A stretch of DNA of 57,848 nucleotides. It comes from Rhynchonema sp. JSB1_4. Lineage: Eukaryota; Nematoda; Chromadorea; Monhysterida; Xyalidae. Below are positions 1-12,300 of this stretch, piece by piece; within the stretch, counting starts at the first letter, position 1, and each line of letters starts with the position of its first letter. The DNA is taken from positions 1 to 57,848 of the forward strand of contig JASAMV010005401.1 in NCBI GenBank assembly GCA_030248065.1. Direction: 5' to 3'. Made by a program: the position numbers and the translations under genes. The notes below the pieces were generated by a model. That model did not search any database and was not told where the DNA came from. It was given only the letters and a program-made list of their open reading frames with translations.

Positions 1-1050
1 CCGCCCGCAAACACCCCAAAATGGTCATTTTAGGCCAATTTTGGCAAAAATGTCAAAAAATATTGATTTTTAGGCCAATTTTGCAGTAAAATTTGCATGC
101 AAAAAACGGCCTTTTTTCGCCTTTTGACGGACCATGGGGTATACTGGATAGCATCTGGGGGTATCTCGAGTAAGTCCCGAAACCTCCCCCCCCTAGGGTA
201 TCTTGGGTCGATTGGCCTGCCACCACACTGGGGGGTCGTACCACTTGGGGGGGGGAGTCATCTGGAAACCGAAATTTTTTATGTCTAAATACTGAAGAAA
301 ATGTGGCCTAAAACACTAATTTCACGCGCAGCGCGCGATTTTTCGCCTATTTGCAGACAATATGTTAATTTTATGCAATTTTAAGCCAAAAATGAATGTT
401 TTGGGTGGAAAGTTAGGTGGGGCGGCAACTTACCTACTGTACCAGGGAGGGGGCGGCAACCTACCCTACTGTACCAGGCCGAGGGGCGGCAACCTACATA
501 CTGTATCTGAGGGGGGACCCCCCACTCCCCCCAGCTACACCATTGGTTCCTGGTCCGGCGCGGCGGTTAGTGTACCTGACCCCTTTTTTCCGTGCGGCGG
601 TTCGTGTACCTCCCTGGGGGGAAAAGGGGAAGACCCAAATCCAGGTAAAAGTCACTTTTTGAGGTAGAAAACTTGACCGATTTTTGCCCCTTTTTGGAAA
701 AATTCTCCATGGAAAAAAGGGTATTTTGGCGACTTTTGACATCATTGACTCTACAATCACCCATTTTAGGCCTAAAAATGCCAATTTTAGGCCTTAAAAT
801 GCCAATTTCAGGCAAAATTGAGGCGGTTAGTGTACCTGGCGCGGCGGTTAGTATATACTTTAGTGAGGACCCCCTCCCCCCTTGGAACTACTACACTGCG
901 ATACTGGGGCGATACTGCGAGCGATATGGGTGGGGTTCAATTAATGGGGTCAAATACCGTGATGGGTGTTCTATTTCCTTCCGACAACACGGTACCCGAT
1001 TTTTGTCATAACTTGCGATTTTAATGACCCTATTTTTAAACGATTGGTTT
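1..1050. repeat. Low-complexity block of degenerate transposon-like repeats
   Basis: No gene is visible. The block carries runs of G and C, three head-to-tail copies of a GGCGGCAACYTAC unit between about 421 and 500, and repeats of GCGGCGGTTAGTGTACC near 560 and 822-850. A GCCAATTTTAGGCC-like unit recurs near 30-80 and 765-815. The stretch 630-745 is about 80% alike by eye to 41960-42080, which lies inside a hAT-like MITE, so part of this block is probably an old copy of that family. No terminal repeats are visible and the left side is cut by the window edge. Confidence 0.55.
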
Positions 1051-1130
1051 CATGAAAAAGTTGTCAGATAGACAAGTGCTGGTCACTTACTTGCCCAATC
1101 TCTCAGAAATTTTCGTATTTTTGACAAAAA

Positions 1131-1268
1131 CTCACTATTCAGCGCGGCCCGGCCCGACCCAAAAGCCCAAAATCCCGGCCCGGCCGGACCCGACTCGGCC
1201 CGAGCTTTATATTCGTTATAGCGATAATTTTTCTGTTGTCACGTTGATATCGCTATAACGAATAGTGA
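1131..1268. repeat. Small foldback element upstream of RPS26
   Basis: The ends TCACTATTC and GAATAGTGA are inverted. Inside, 1210-1225 and 1249-1264 form a perfect 16-bp inverted repeat (TATTCGTTATAGCGAT and its complement) with a 23-base loop. The left half is a GC-rich tract made of CCCGGCCCG units. It lies about 200 bp upstream of the RPS26 start codon, so it may overlap the promoter region. It could be a tiny MITE or a promoter hairpin; sequence alone does not decide. Confidence 0.5.
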
Positions 1269-1464
1269 CTGTATTGGTGAACAAAAAACCGTCTTTTTCC
1301 CGAGGCCCAAATACTTTTCCATAATTTTTTTAAGCGCGTTTTTTTTCAAGGACATGTTTTTAGTCGTTCTTTCGTTTCTTGTTCATCGAATACGCAATTT
1401 CTTTGCAGGCTATTGCCATTTTGCACATAAAACACCGTGCCGAGCCGACGAAGTTGGGTAGAAA

Positions 1465-2245
<781 letters not shown>

Positions 2246-2419
2246 AGCTATGTTTGGTAATTGTTGATTTGATGTTATGCGATTGGCACATAGGTTAAAC
2301 GTTGAGGTCACCACCGTTGCACAAAACCACCTATTTTTGTTGGATACTATTTCTTTGGTGGCTATGTTGTTGATTGTTTTGTGCCTGTTATCAAACTAAA
2401 CAACAGCTGTGTTTGGAAG

Positions 2420-2425
2420 AATAAA
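2420..2425 (+). promoter_or_regulatory. Poly(A) signal of RPS26
   Basis: AATAAA 175 bp after the RPS26 stop codon, on the sense strand, followed by a T-rich stretch at 2445-2455. This is the only canonical hexamer soon after the stop. Confidence 0.7.
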
Positions 2426-2429
2426 GCTA

Positions 2430-3318
2430 TGTGAGCATGTCTCCATTTTTTTTGTCTCATAATGGGGGCTGCCTTGGTCATTGAAATGTTAGCTGGTCGA
2501 CGTTAGTGGCACCATAAGACTGTTACTAGTTCTTCTGCTAAGATAGCCCGTGATCAAGGCAAGTCTCATCAGATCATCAAGTTTGACACTGGCCCATGTT
2601 ACTGCGAAAATGAAATTTGGTTATGGTCACATTTTTGGTATTTGAGAAGGCCACCGTCTGGAAAGCATTTTATTGTTTGTAACGCACCACAATTTGCGTA
2701 ACACTGTAATTTCGCAATATGCAATAGCTAAACATTATCATAGTTACCCTTGTTATCACATCAAATTGTACCAGGCAGGCAAGCACATGGTTTTCCTTTG
2801 GAAAATGCGTAATCAAGCAGATTATGAGAGTAGAATATCAAATTATATCTTTTGAATCACGTTAACCTTACCAGATTTTGTTGAAGTCCGTCAGCAACAA
2901 CGATTGTTTCAGAATTTTTGTGCAAACAAACGTAACAGTACATGTAGGCAAGATTATGGGCATGTAGACTTGTTGAGATCGATGAGAGCAATGTATACGA
3001 ATCAGTTGTTTGGGATTTTACACTGTTTGGTTTGGCAAAACATACGTCTTCGTACGGTATCGCATCAGTTTATGATTTCACCTGATTAATCCTCCAAAGA
3101 GGACGATCGACTGCTGTTCGATGCCGTACGAAGTGATATTTCGCGCTGTTGCGTCAATGCTCATGTGCGTATTGAAAGATAGAGAGTGGGAGAAAGAGTT
3201 GTCAACTCGCTGCAGCAGCAACATGCAAATTTTGAACATGATGTGCACAATAAATGTGCAACACAAACATCATAAATGTACAGCATACTGTATAACAACA
3301 ACAACAATGGTCAGGTCG
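2430..3318. other. Intergenic stretch between RPS26 and the GPCR gene
   Basis: The genes on either side are convergent. Short open frames exist but none resembles a known family or has splice context, and no repeat or RNA gene is recognisable. The 3'UTR of the downstream minus-strand GPCR gene should end somewhere in here. Confidence 0.5.
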
Positions 3319-6300
3319 TCATACACGCACAGAGTTTGCGGGTTCGAGTTTGAACGAGTGCGCCACCTCGCCGCCCGCCGAGTCCGACAAGGTCGATGAG
3401 CCAGCACCGACAATGGCAGCAGCGGGTTCGACACCGCCCCGAGCCAACCAGATATTCGACGGCGACGACTCGACCGTGAGATCGTTGACTGACGAATGTT
3501 CGGGCACATGTACATCGCTGACAGTCACCACGACACTTGGCGCGACACGTGCGACACTCACTGATTGCGTGTCGCGTGCTATTGGCAGCAACGTGCACGA
3601 CGGAGTGTCGTCATCATCAGATCTGCAAAATCGGTGGTCTTCACTGGTAAGCCGTCCGTTTTCTATGCGAGATTTCAAGTCATGTTTAAACCTACGGCAA
3701 TGGCGCGTGATCGTTTCAGAGTTAATGACTGAAAAAACTACGAATTCAGGGCTTAAAACCCTTTTGTCGACGCGTCGAACATCGTACCCAACTTTGGCAC
3801 GCGCAACTGTCGACGCAGCGCTGTATAAACGCTATAATGCCATGCATTTATAGCGATCATTTGGGCTGCGTTCTGATGTCGACGATGCTATACTTTCCAT
3901 ACAAGTCGTGTGCTTATTTGGATGGGAGTTTCCAGACTTTCTGCGTCAGGGATGTTACAAATGGCCGCTCCAGTTCGGTCAAAGGGCGACCAACTCGTCG
4001 AAAGGCACACGCGAACTGGACCCAGCTCCAATAGGTTAGATTTGCATTGCAAAGAAACAACGAATGAAGGTCGCACTTCACCTTGGTCTCCTGTCGCCGT
4101 CTCTCTTCTGCGTCACCGGTGACATGTTTGAAGCTCGACGATTCTTCACCTTTTCCCGCTCTTTGTCGCTCGATTTTTTGCCGCCTTTGCGTTTGCTGAT
4201 GTGCGGATTGTCCTGGTACATGTTCTTCATCTTGTACATCCTCAGTTGCGTGTAGATTCGCTTCAGTTCGGCCTGAACAACCATTCCGTGGGTTTAGTTC
4301 ACAGTAAGGCACGCATGTTTACACTGAAATTGATTTTGGGGTTGCTCTCCGAGACCTAATGCATGTACGTAGGTATACGTAATTCTCGTCGTCAACTGAC
4401 GACTCAGCCTTAGGCTGTGAGCAGATAAACGCGGAATGGCAGATTTCTGCATTCCGCATTCCGCGTTTATCTGCTCACCTTTGCGGAATTTTGAGTTTCT
4501 GCAAGTAAATTTATGCTTTTGGTCAAACATCTCAGATGCTGTTTGCGTTAACACGCAACATTTTGAGGTCAGCACGCTGGAAGTTGTCATCGTCACCCAA
4601 GCACGCACCATTCCGCAAAGGTGAGCAGATAAACGCGGAATGCGGAACGCAGAAATCTGCCATTCCGCGTTTATCTGCTCACAGCCTTAGTGTCACGTGT
4701 TTCTCGCACTCATGTCAACCATGATTTGACGACCAGAGTTGACGATTTGGTTGACGACTAAGGGTGATATTTTCGAAACGGTGTAAAGGTCAGTTGGGTG
4801 GAACGGTGGAAAGCTCGGTCGACAGCTCAGTGTGATAGACCTCGGTGTAAACTTGAAACATTCCACGTTAATAACAGGCAATGTTTCACGTTTACACCGA
4901 GCTACGCCGACCGAGCTTTCGACCGAACTTTACGCCGACCTTTACGCCCAACTGACCTTTACACCGTTTCGAAAATTCCACCCAAAGCAGTTAGCCAGTA
5001 ACTGGACCGCATTTACCGATTTTTTACTTATCTACTTTTCCACAAACTTAAATTAAAATACACCACAAGATCAGTTTCAAACATGGCGGTCGGATCGTTC
5101 TTATGCGACATTGTTGTATCGTCGGTACTTTGAGGTTTACTGATCAATTTCGACCAGCGTCCACATATTCTACGAGAGTCAAAATTACTCAACGGCATCA
5201 GGAAATCACAAGATGCAAAGCAAAAGGTCAGGTGACTAGGACGGAATGGATCCGATTATGAACTTTGTTCCCGACGGCAGTGCACCAATGACAATCTTTC
5301 GATATTGACTGACCCTGATATCCTCTGGATTCATTTCCTGTATTGGCACAGTGGCGAAGTCGATGGTTCCGTTTTCGAGCTTTTCGCGAATCTGATGCCA
5401 CGACGACGGGTTCATGCCACGTGTCATCTTGTCGGCAGCCTTCTTGCCACCGGAAATACCCGGCGCTCGATCGGGATAATCGAGTGAAATGTAGTAGAAC
5501 TGAAACAAAACGGATATGATGGGCATTTAATAACAGCAGAATTTGACATCGGGAAAATCAACGTCAGTTACAACAGCACAACACGCACTTTTGGCAATGT
5601 GATCACGATAATGTTGACTGTGACCGTCAGATGCACCTGCACGAACGATATCAGCATTTGTGTGTCTGGGTGGGCGTTACGCCACAAAAACGCTCTGAAA
5701 TTATTGCGATTAATATGTAGTAGGTCAGTTGTGCACTTTGCTGGCACCTGGGTCCGATGGGGGGCGCACGACTTGATTTTTGACGTCAGATTGCAGGGTG
5801 ATTTTTTGAAAAGTGTAATGTCATGCAATGTCATAGTTGTGCATTATACTCTGGGAACCCGGTGATTTCGTCTCTGATGACTGGCCCGGATCACCTAAAG
5901 CTGTCAGGCGTTCGGGCCGAAACAGTAACGTGTCATTGGGCTTGCGCGAAGGAGTGCTCGCAAAGCACCTTATCGTCTTACCAATAACATTTATATTCTT
6001 TTGCTTCAATGTAGCCTCAGGTAACCCAGCCACTCTGGGAACTATTTCTACATCAAAAAACATAATGAACAACGTAGCAGAACCGCCGATTCGATCTCGA
6101 TTTTAACTGAGCTTACTGACCCGAGTATCAAAGGTGACTCACTTGACAATAGTGACGGTGAGCGATACGAGCAGTTCGAGTGACACTGCCACTGTGAATT
6201 GCCATCGTTCGACCCAGGTTGTGTTGCGTGCCCGGTAGCACAGCCACAGGCCGTAGAGAAGGAAGATCACTTCGTCTGTAATTTGTCGAAAACTGATTCG

Positions 6301-9300
6301 TGTTGCGTATGACACTAGACCGTGTGGGGGGTAAAGCCTCTCAGACAGAAGGGATCACATCCGCGAATGAAGGCAGAGGCTGTCAACGTTTTGTTGGTCC
6401 GTACTTTAAGATGGAATTGTAGGTAGAAGTAATTTTGACCTGTGTAAAAGTTGTTCCTCTGCCAAGACTTTTATGCTGGTCAAAACTAGTGGGACAACTT
6501 GATCACAAAGTACACGTCCGTAGATGCGAAACTTGACATCGCCACAGTGTGGGGGTGACTACGCAATGCAATCGTCATCAGTTGGAATTCTTTGTGTCAA
6601 TTGCATATCATTGTGGCCAGAATTGCGCCACTCAAGTGTGACACCGGTCAGTCACCATGCGATAAACAATGCACACTCACATCCTTGCCAGGCGTAGGCC
6701 CACAGCTGCGGCCTGCAGATGTCGTAGTAGGGTGTGCTCCAAGAGGCCGGTATGCGCTTGATCATAACGGTCTGATTCGATGTAACACTGACCGCCTGGT
6801 ACCAGCCTAAGGTCCATGCCAATAGACCCGTTGTGGTCAGAGTGATCAGGCACGCCAAGTACTTCAGCATGTCCTTCTCCTTCACGTACACGTGATGCGC
6901 CTTGCGCACTCGGTATTCGATAAGATTTCTGAATGCAAAACGCATTTAAAAATACCATACATACTGCATAAGTCCTACATTTTTAGGAACAGCACAGCAA
7001 GAAATTTATATAGGCTATGTAGACTTGGACTTAGGCTTTGGGTCACGGACTATGGGTGGGGACCTTTGGTCACCATGGTCAGTTTGGCCAAGGACTATGT
7101 TTGGGTCACGCATAGGCTCGGGCATATATTACAGGTCCAAGTCTAAAATACAGGTTGGCGCAAACGGTGACAGTGTCGCTGTCGTCAAACCTGTAGATTT
7201 TCAACACGATAGCACCATAGAAGATGGCAAAGCCGAGCTCTCGTGCCCACACGACTGCACAGCAGAGAGAGACACGAGCCGGCTGTACGTACTCGATGAT
7301 TGCCTGCAAGATAAAGGGCAGTGAAACATTTTGTGATCATGAAGACGGCGAACACAAAGTGGCACTCACAATTGAATACAGTATAGCGGCACCGATTAGG
7401 AATAGCTCCATCAGGGCCCAGCCACGAGCGCCGTATTGCTGCTGAAACATTGAGCTGGCTGTTAGGCATTGACACTGGTATCAAGTGGCTCACTGCCATT
7501 AAGTGCCGACAGAACCGCGGTCATTCGGCTGGGACAGGCTTAAGCAGGCGGTGTCAGTTTTTGAAGAAAGCGCCCTTTTACTGCCCGCCCCACTATTCAG
7601 TCCTACAGTTATGTGGCATGATGATCCCGAAACCCAAGATTGTAGCTCACCACCTGTGCAGTGCGTTTGCGTCGTACAGCACCGGCCATGAGAACAGCAC
7701 CAAGAAAACAGACCGAATTGAAGATGAGCAATGCGGTACGGAGCTCATGTCGAATCGGACCGCGACTCAAACAAACCACGTCCCAATCGGGATGCGGTGA
7801 TTTGCCCTGGTCGAGCTCACTGCCGTTGAAGCAAACCGAACTGTCGCTTTTGCAACAACATTTGTAGCCACCCGTCTGCAGACCGTGACCGCTCAACGGC
7901 TGGCACTGCAACACAAACGTTGGCTTCCTATACGTTACACTAGGTGTACTTTTGGATCACTCTTGGCTTAGATCTCGATGTAGTCGACCATGTCGTCAAA
8001 TTTCGTGCAAATGCATGCGCAGTGCTGTGTAACTTTTCGGCTCATTTTAATTCCAAACTCTAAACTTTTCACGAAACCCTACATTACGTTGTGAGATATG
8101 TGGGACTTGCGGTAATTCTGCGTTTGCACGAAGCCCGGCGACGACATTATAACCCTGAATCAGGGCTGTCCAGCTCACAGTGCATTGAAATACGAGTGGA
8201 CCGGTCTAAACTGTTCCGTAATAGTCCGTCCAACAACATCACAAAGTTGAGACCACCCACCTCGGTGTACTGCAGATTGCATTTGTGCAGCGTTTCATTG
8301 GTGAGAGTTTTATTATTGACGATCACGGCACATTGCTGCAGATCGATCTGACTGAATCCCATACTGAGCACGCACAGGCCTTTGGCTTCGCTGAAAACAA
8401 ATTGCAGACTGGAGTCTGGAATGGATTGCGACGAAACAGCACACCAGCAGCTGGCACTTTTTTACGCTTCACATAGGCGTTGTCCCCAAGTGTGGCTGCG
8501 CTCGCGAGCTTGTGTACCACCCGGTCGAGATGAGATGTTGCAGCACTTATGGAATAAGTAAATAACCAGACCAGTTATTCACACGGGGCCAGACAACGCG
8601 CTCTGTTGAACCCGGAGGTCTTCAAACTGACATCGAGCAACTGGGCCAGAGACCAACTGAACCACTGCATGTATACCTTGCCTACATACATACATATGTG
8701 TGCAGGGGCACACGGAAAACGAACACGGTCTGCGGCAGTGTGGGATAGATTGGATGAGTATATACATATATACGCATGTAAAAGGTGGCTTATAAAAACG
8801 GAAACAACACGTCAGACAGCATCACGCAGTGCATGTGAACACAGAGAGTCAATACCGCAGCGCGATGCACCAACAGCAGTGCAGCTAATTGTTGACAGTT
8901 CACGCGGGACGATTGAAAAACGCAGCGCGCCACTGGCACCAGCTAAAGGAAACGTCTTAGGCAGCGCGTTGCGACGTTAGAGCGGCAGTCCGTCAGTCAG
9001 TGAACCAGCAGCCAACCCGCTACCAGCCACGTAGATGCAGTCACTTTGAATGCTACTGTTGACGGAGCAACCTGGGCGTACTGCGTTGGCCGTGACGATT
9101 AAGTGCACATGGTCGCATTTAGGTGCCATGTAGGTGCGGGATAGAACCAAGCGTTCACCGTCCATTTATGAACGGTACATATGTATACACAGGGCAGGAG
9201 GTGGCCCGAACTGCCCAGTGGTATGCAGTCACTCAGTAGTAGACTGGACGTAAACACACTGTGAGTCTACATGTATATGTGCGTGGTTCAATAATAGCGC

Positions 9301-12300
9301 TGAGCTGCGAGCACAGCCATGCTCAGACCAATCAATCTAACTTGTGGTCGCAGGCACATTGCGCTTTGAGGCACGGCATTGCATGAGTGTGTGCCTTGCT
9401 CTCGTTCGCTGCCGCTGTTTACTTTAGGCCGACACACACACACATAACTGACACAAACACAACACATATGCACTGTACATGTACATGTACAATGAGCCGA
9501 GCCATCTATCTACACGAGCTGCGAGCGAGCGCATTCATTTTTGTCTTTGCACAAGTTCAGCTGCAAACACAAGCACTCAGTTTGAGCCGCGTATGGCACA
9601 CACATGCACCAAGGCAAGCGACTGCGGATATAAATCTAAGGCAGAACGTAGTCATCGTCAGTCGTTGCTGCTTGCTCTCTAACACACACACACACGCTGC
9701 GGCTGCGGTCATGGTCGGAGTCAGGCACAAAAGTTTTCTCAATTCGCAGTTATGAGTCGCTGTCAACCGGCGCGCGCACAAACAAACGACGACACAGTGG
9801 CTTAGTTACTGTTGACAGATGCTTGTAGGACGCGCGCCATCGAAGCCTAATGATTCGGACTGTTGGGTTGGCAATTTATTGTTGTTGCTGCGGCACACAT
9901 GTAGTCATGCGGCGACTTTGGTCGCTGATTTTATATCGCACACACACACACACATCAGCAAACATTTGAACGACGGAGCCTAATGCATAGATAATTATCG
10001 CGAGCTGCAGCGTACGGCAAGCTGAATGCATACTGCTGCCAGCAACGGTTTGTGGTTCCCGACATTCGCAAAACGTATACTGTATACTGTAATACGTCTA
10101 TGAAGCATTTGAACTGAATGACTTTATTCAAACGGCTTTGTTATGACACCGCGCCATGCGGTATACTGAATACCTCAATCCACGACAACAACCAGCAACG
10201 TAATGTTGCTACCTACAAGCCATGCATGGTGCACAGCTGCAGCCGCAAAAAATGCAAATCACGGCTAATCAGTCCAACACAGAGTGCAGTCCCTAAGTGG
10301 CCACGCTTTCAACAACGGGCCCCGGGACCGCAAAGTCGCCGACAAGCTAAGTAAGACCACGTACAAAATACACAGTGCGTTCGCGCAGCGGGCGGCCACA
10401 ATCTGCGGACGTGAGGAGAGGTGACAAAGTTTGGGACGCGTTAGGGGCGAGTGTAATCAAATTAACGCTCGGCGTGAACGATAACAGACGGAAGGCACGC
10501 CGACGTTATAGCCATGGATATAGATAGGCACCTCACCTCTAAATTTGTCTCAATGCTTCCTGAGACTTGTTCAGCATTGTGTTCCTGTTGGGGTTTTGCA
10601 AAGCTGTCTCAGCCATACACGCAATGCATACATGTACATGTACGTACATACGTACAGCCACATTCGTTGAGGGGGGCATTCTCCTGAGCTTACACCTTAC
10701 ACATCGGTCTGAATTTTATGTGCGCCCTGATCGACCTGCGAGGAAGGAATATTTGAATGTTGAAATGAACGGCAAAATGTGAAGTGTAGGACCTTTGAAA
10801 ATAAAAGGCCGAGTGGTTTTCATTTGAAATTTGATATTAAAATCTGAACAACCGAACTGTCAAGGCGTTTTGTCCGACTTTCGACTGAAGTCAGCTTGCA
10901 TTAATAGCCGCATCGCTTACACACATTAAAACTATTCAAAAGTGGAAAATGAGAGTTCATTCAATGGCCACTGCGGTTATGTGAAACTTAGTGTCAGCCT
11001 TCAAGCACCCTGTCCCTGCCATGATACCATATGCATATTGGTACACGTTCATTCAGTGACAAAAATACCGCACAACACACCGCATGCCTACGAGTTTAGG
11101 TGTGGCAATGCAGGCATGTATGTAGGTACATTATACAGTACGAAAACGAAAAAGCATCTGACAACCACCCAGCCGCACCCAGAAATGCCGCTGGCGAAAT
11201 GGCTGGAGTGCTCTTGTTTTAATCCGTGTGCCACGCGTGTTGCTCAAAATAGACCAAAGTGCCACCTCAGAGTTTTATGATTTCTGACAACAAGAGCGGA
11301 CTCCATGTCACTATGATAAGGATTACCCGAATGAGCATCAAATTTCTGTGGACCAACAGGTGCCACAATATTAATATTGCACAAAGCACTGTACATATAT
11401 GTAAGTCCTATGCAGCGTTTAGTAACAAACAGGCTGACCTTATTAACATTCGGCTGGTTTCTCGTGGTCAACAACAATTTAAGTTGATCAGCGGTAACAG
11501 GAAGAGTTCCCCTTTCTTACGACGTATACATATTCCCCTGTTCTAATCGATATCTTGACAAAGACATGGGAGAAAGAGGTGACGTGCCGTTTGCGATACG
11601 TCTCCCTCTTAAAGGGGTAGTTCCACTCAAATATAAGTTGGTCTCAAAAAGTAGCTCATGTGGCTTACATTTCAGCTTGGTACCTGATTCCTGCACCAAA
11701 AATTCACGGAACGAGAAATCGCTTTTTTTGATTTTCAAAATTCCCTCAAATTATGCTAATTTGGCCCAAGATCTAAATGAAAGAATAAATGTAGGATTTT
11801 TTAACATCTAAGGAGTGCTTGAATTTGCTAAATTTTGTGCTTGATATGATCAGTGGACATATTTTTAATTTTTTGAATGGGTTTTAGTTTTTGCAAAACC
11901 GTTTGTACCATAATTTTATGGTAACATAATTTTTACACTTATTTTAGATCACCACCATTTTTGGCTCAATTTCGCATGGTCAAGCCGTTGACCGGGAGTT
12001 TAGTTTGGTACTTTGGCGCTTCATTGGTACTTTGAATTTTCGGTGCAGGAATCAGGTACCGATTTGAGATACTGGTCAGACAGACCTGGCCTGAGACCAA
12101 CTTATATCTGTGTAGGATAAAATCCAAGAGACAAGAGCGCTTGCATATTTTGTGGTGAACCCTGCAATAACACCCGTGATGTCTATTCGTGTTCGCATTA
12201 TGAACTACACATAATTTTGAACTATTGAAATTTGCCAGAAATTATAAATAAAAAATAAGCGAATGGCTGAAAGCAATGGACATAATAATAACAGACGAAT

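Noticed and set aside
3340..3360. GGGTTCGAGTTT resembling a tRNA B box
   Set aside because: No matching A box, acceptor stem or anticodon arm upstream; it lies within a coding exon.
3350..3853. 167-codon + strand open frame
   Set aside because: Antisense to the last GPCR exon, which joins in phase to the coiled-coil exon; no similarity on the + strand.
9420..9960. CRISPR-like array from regularly spaced CA tracts
   Set aside because: Simple-sequence repeats with irregular spacing in eukaryotic DNA; no conserved direct repeat with unique spacers.
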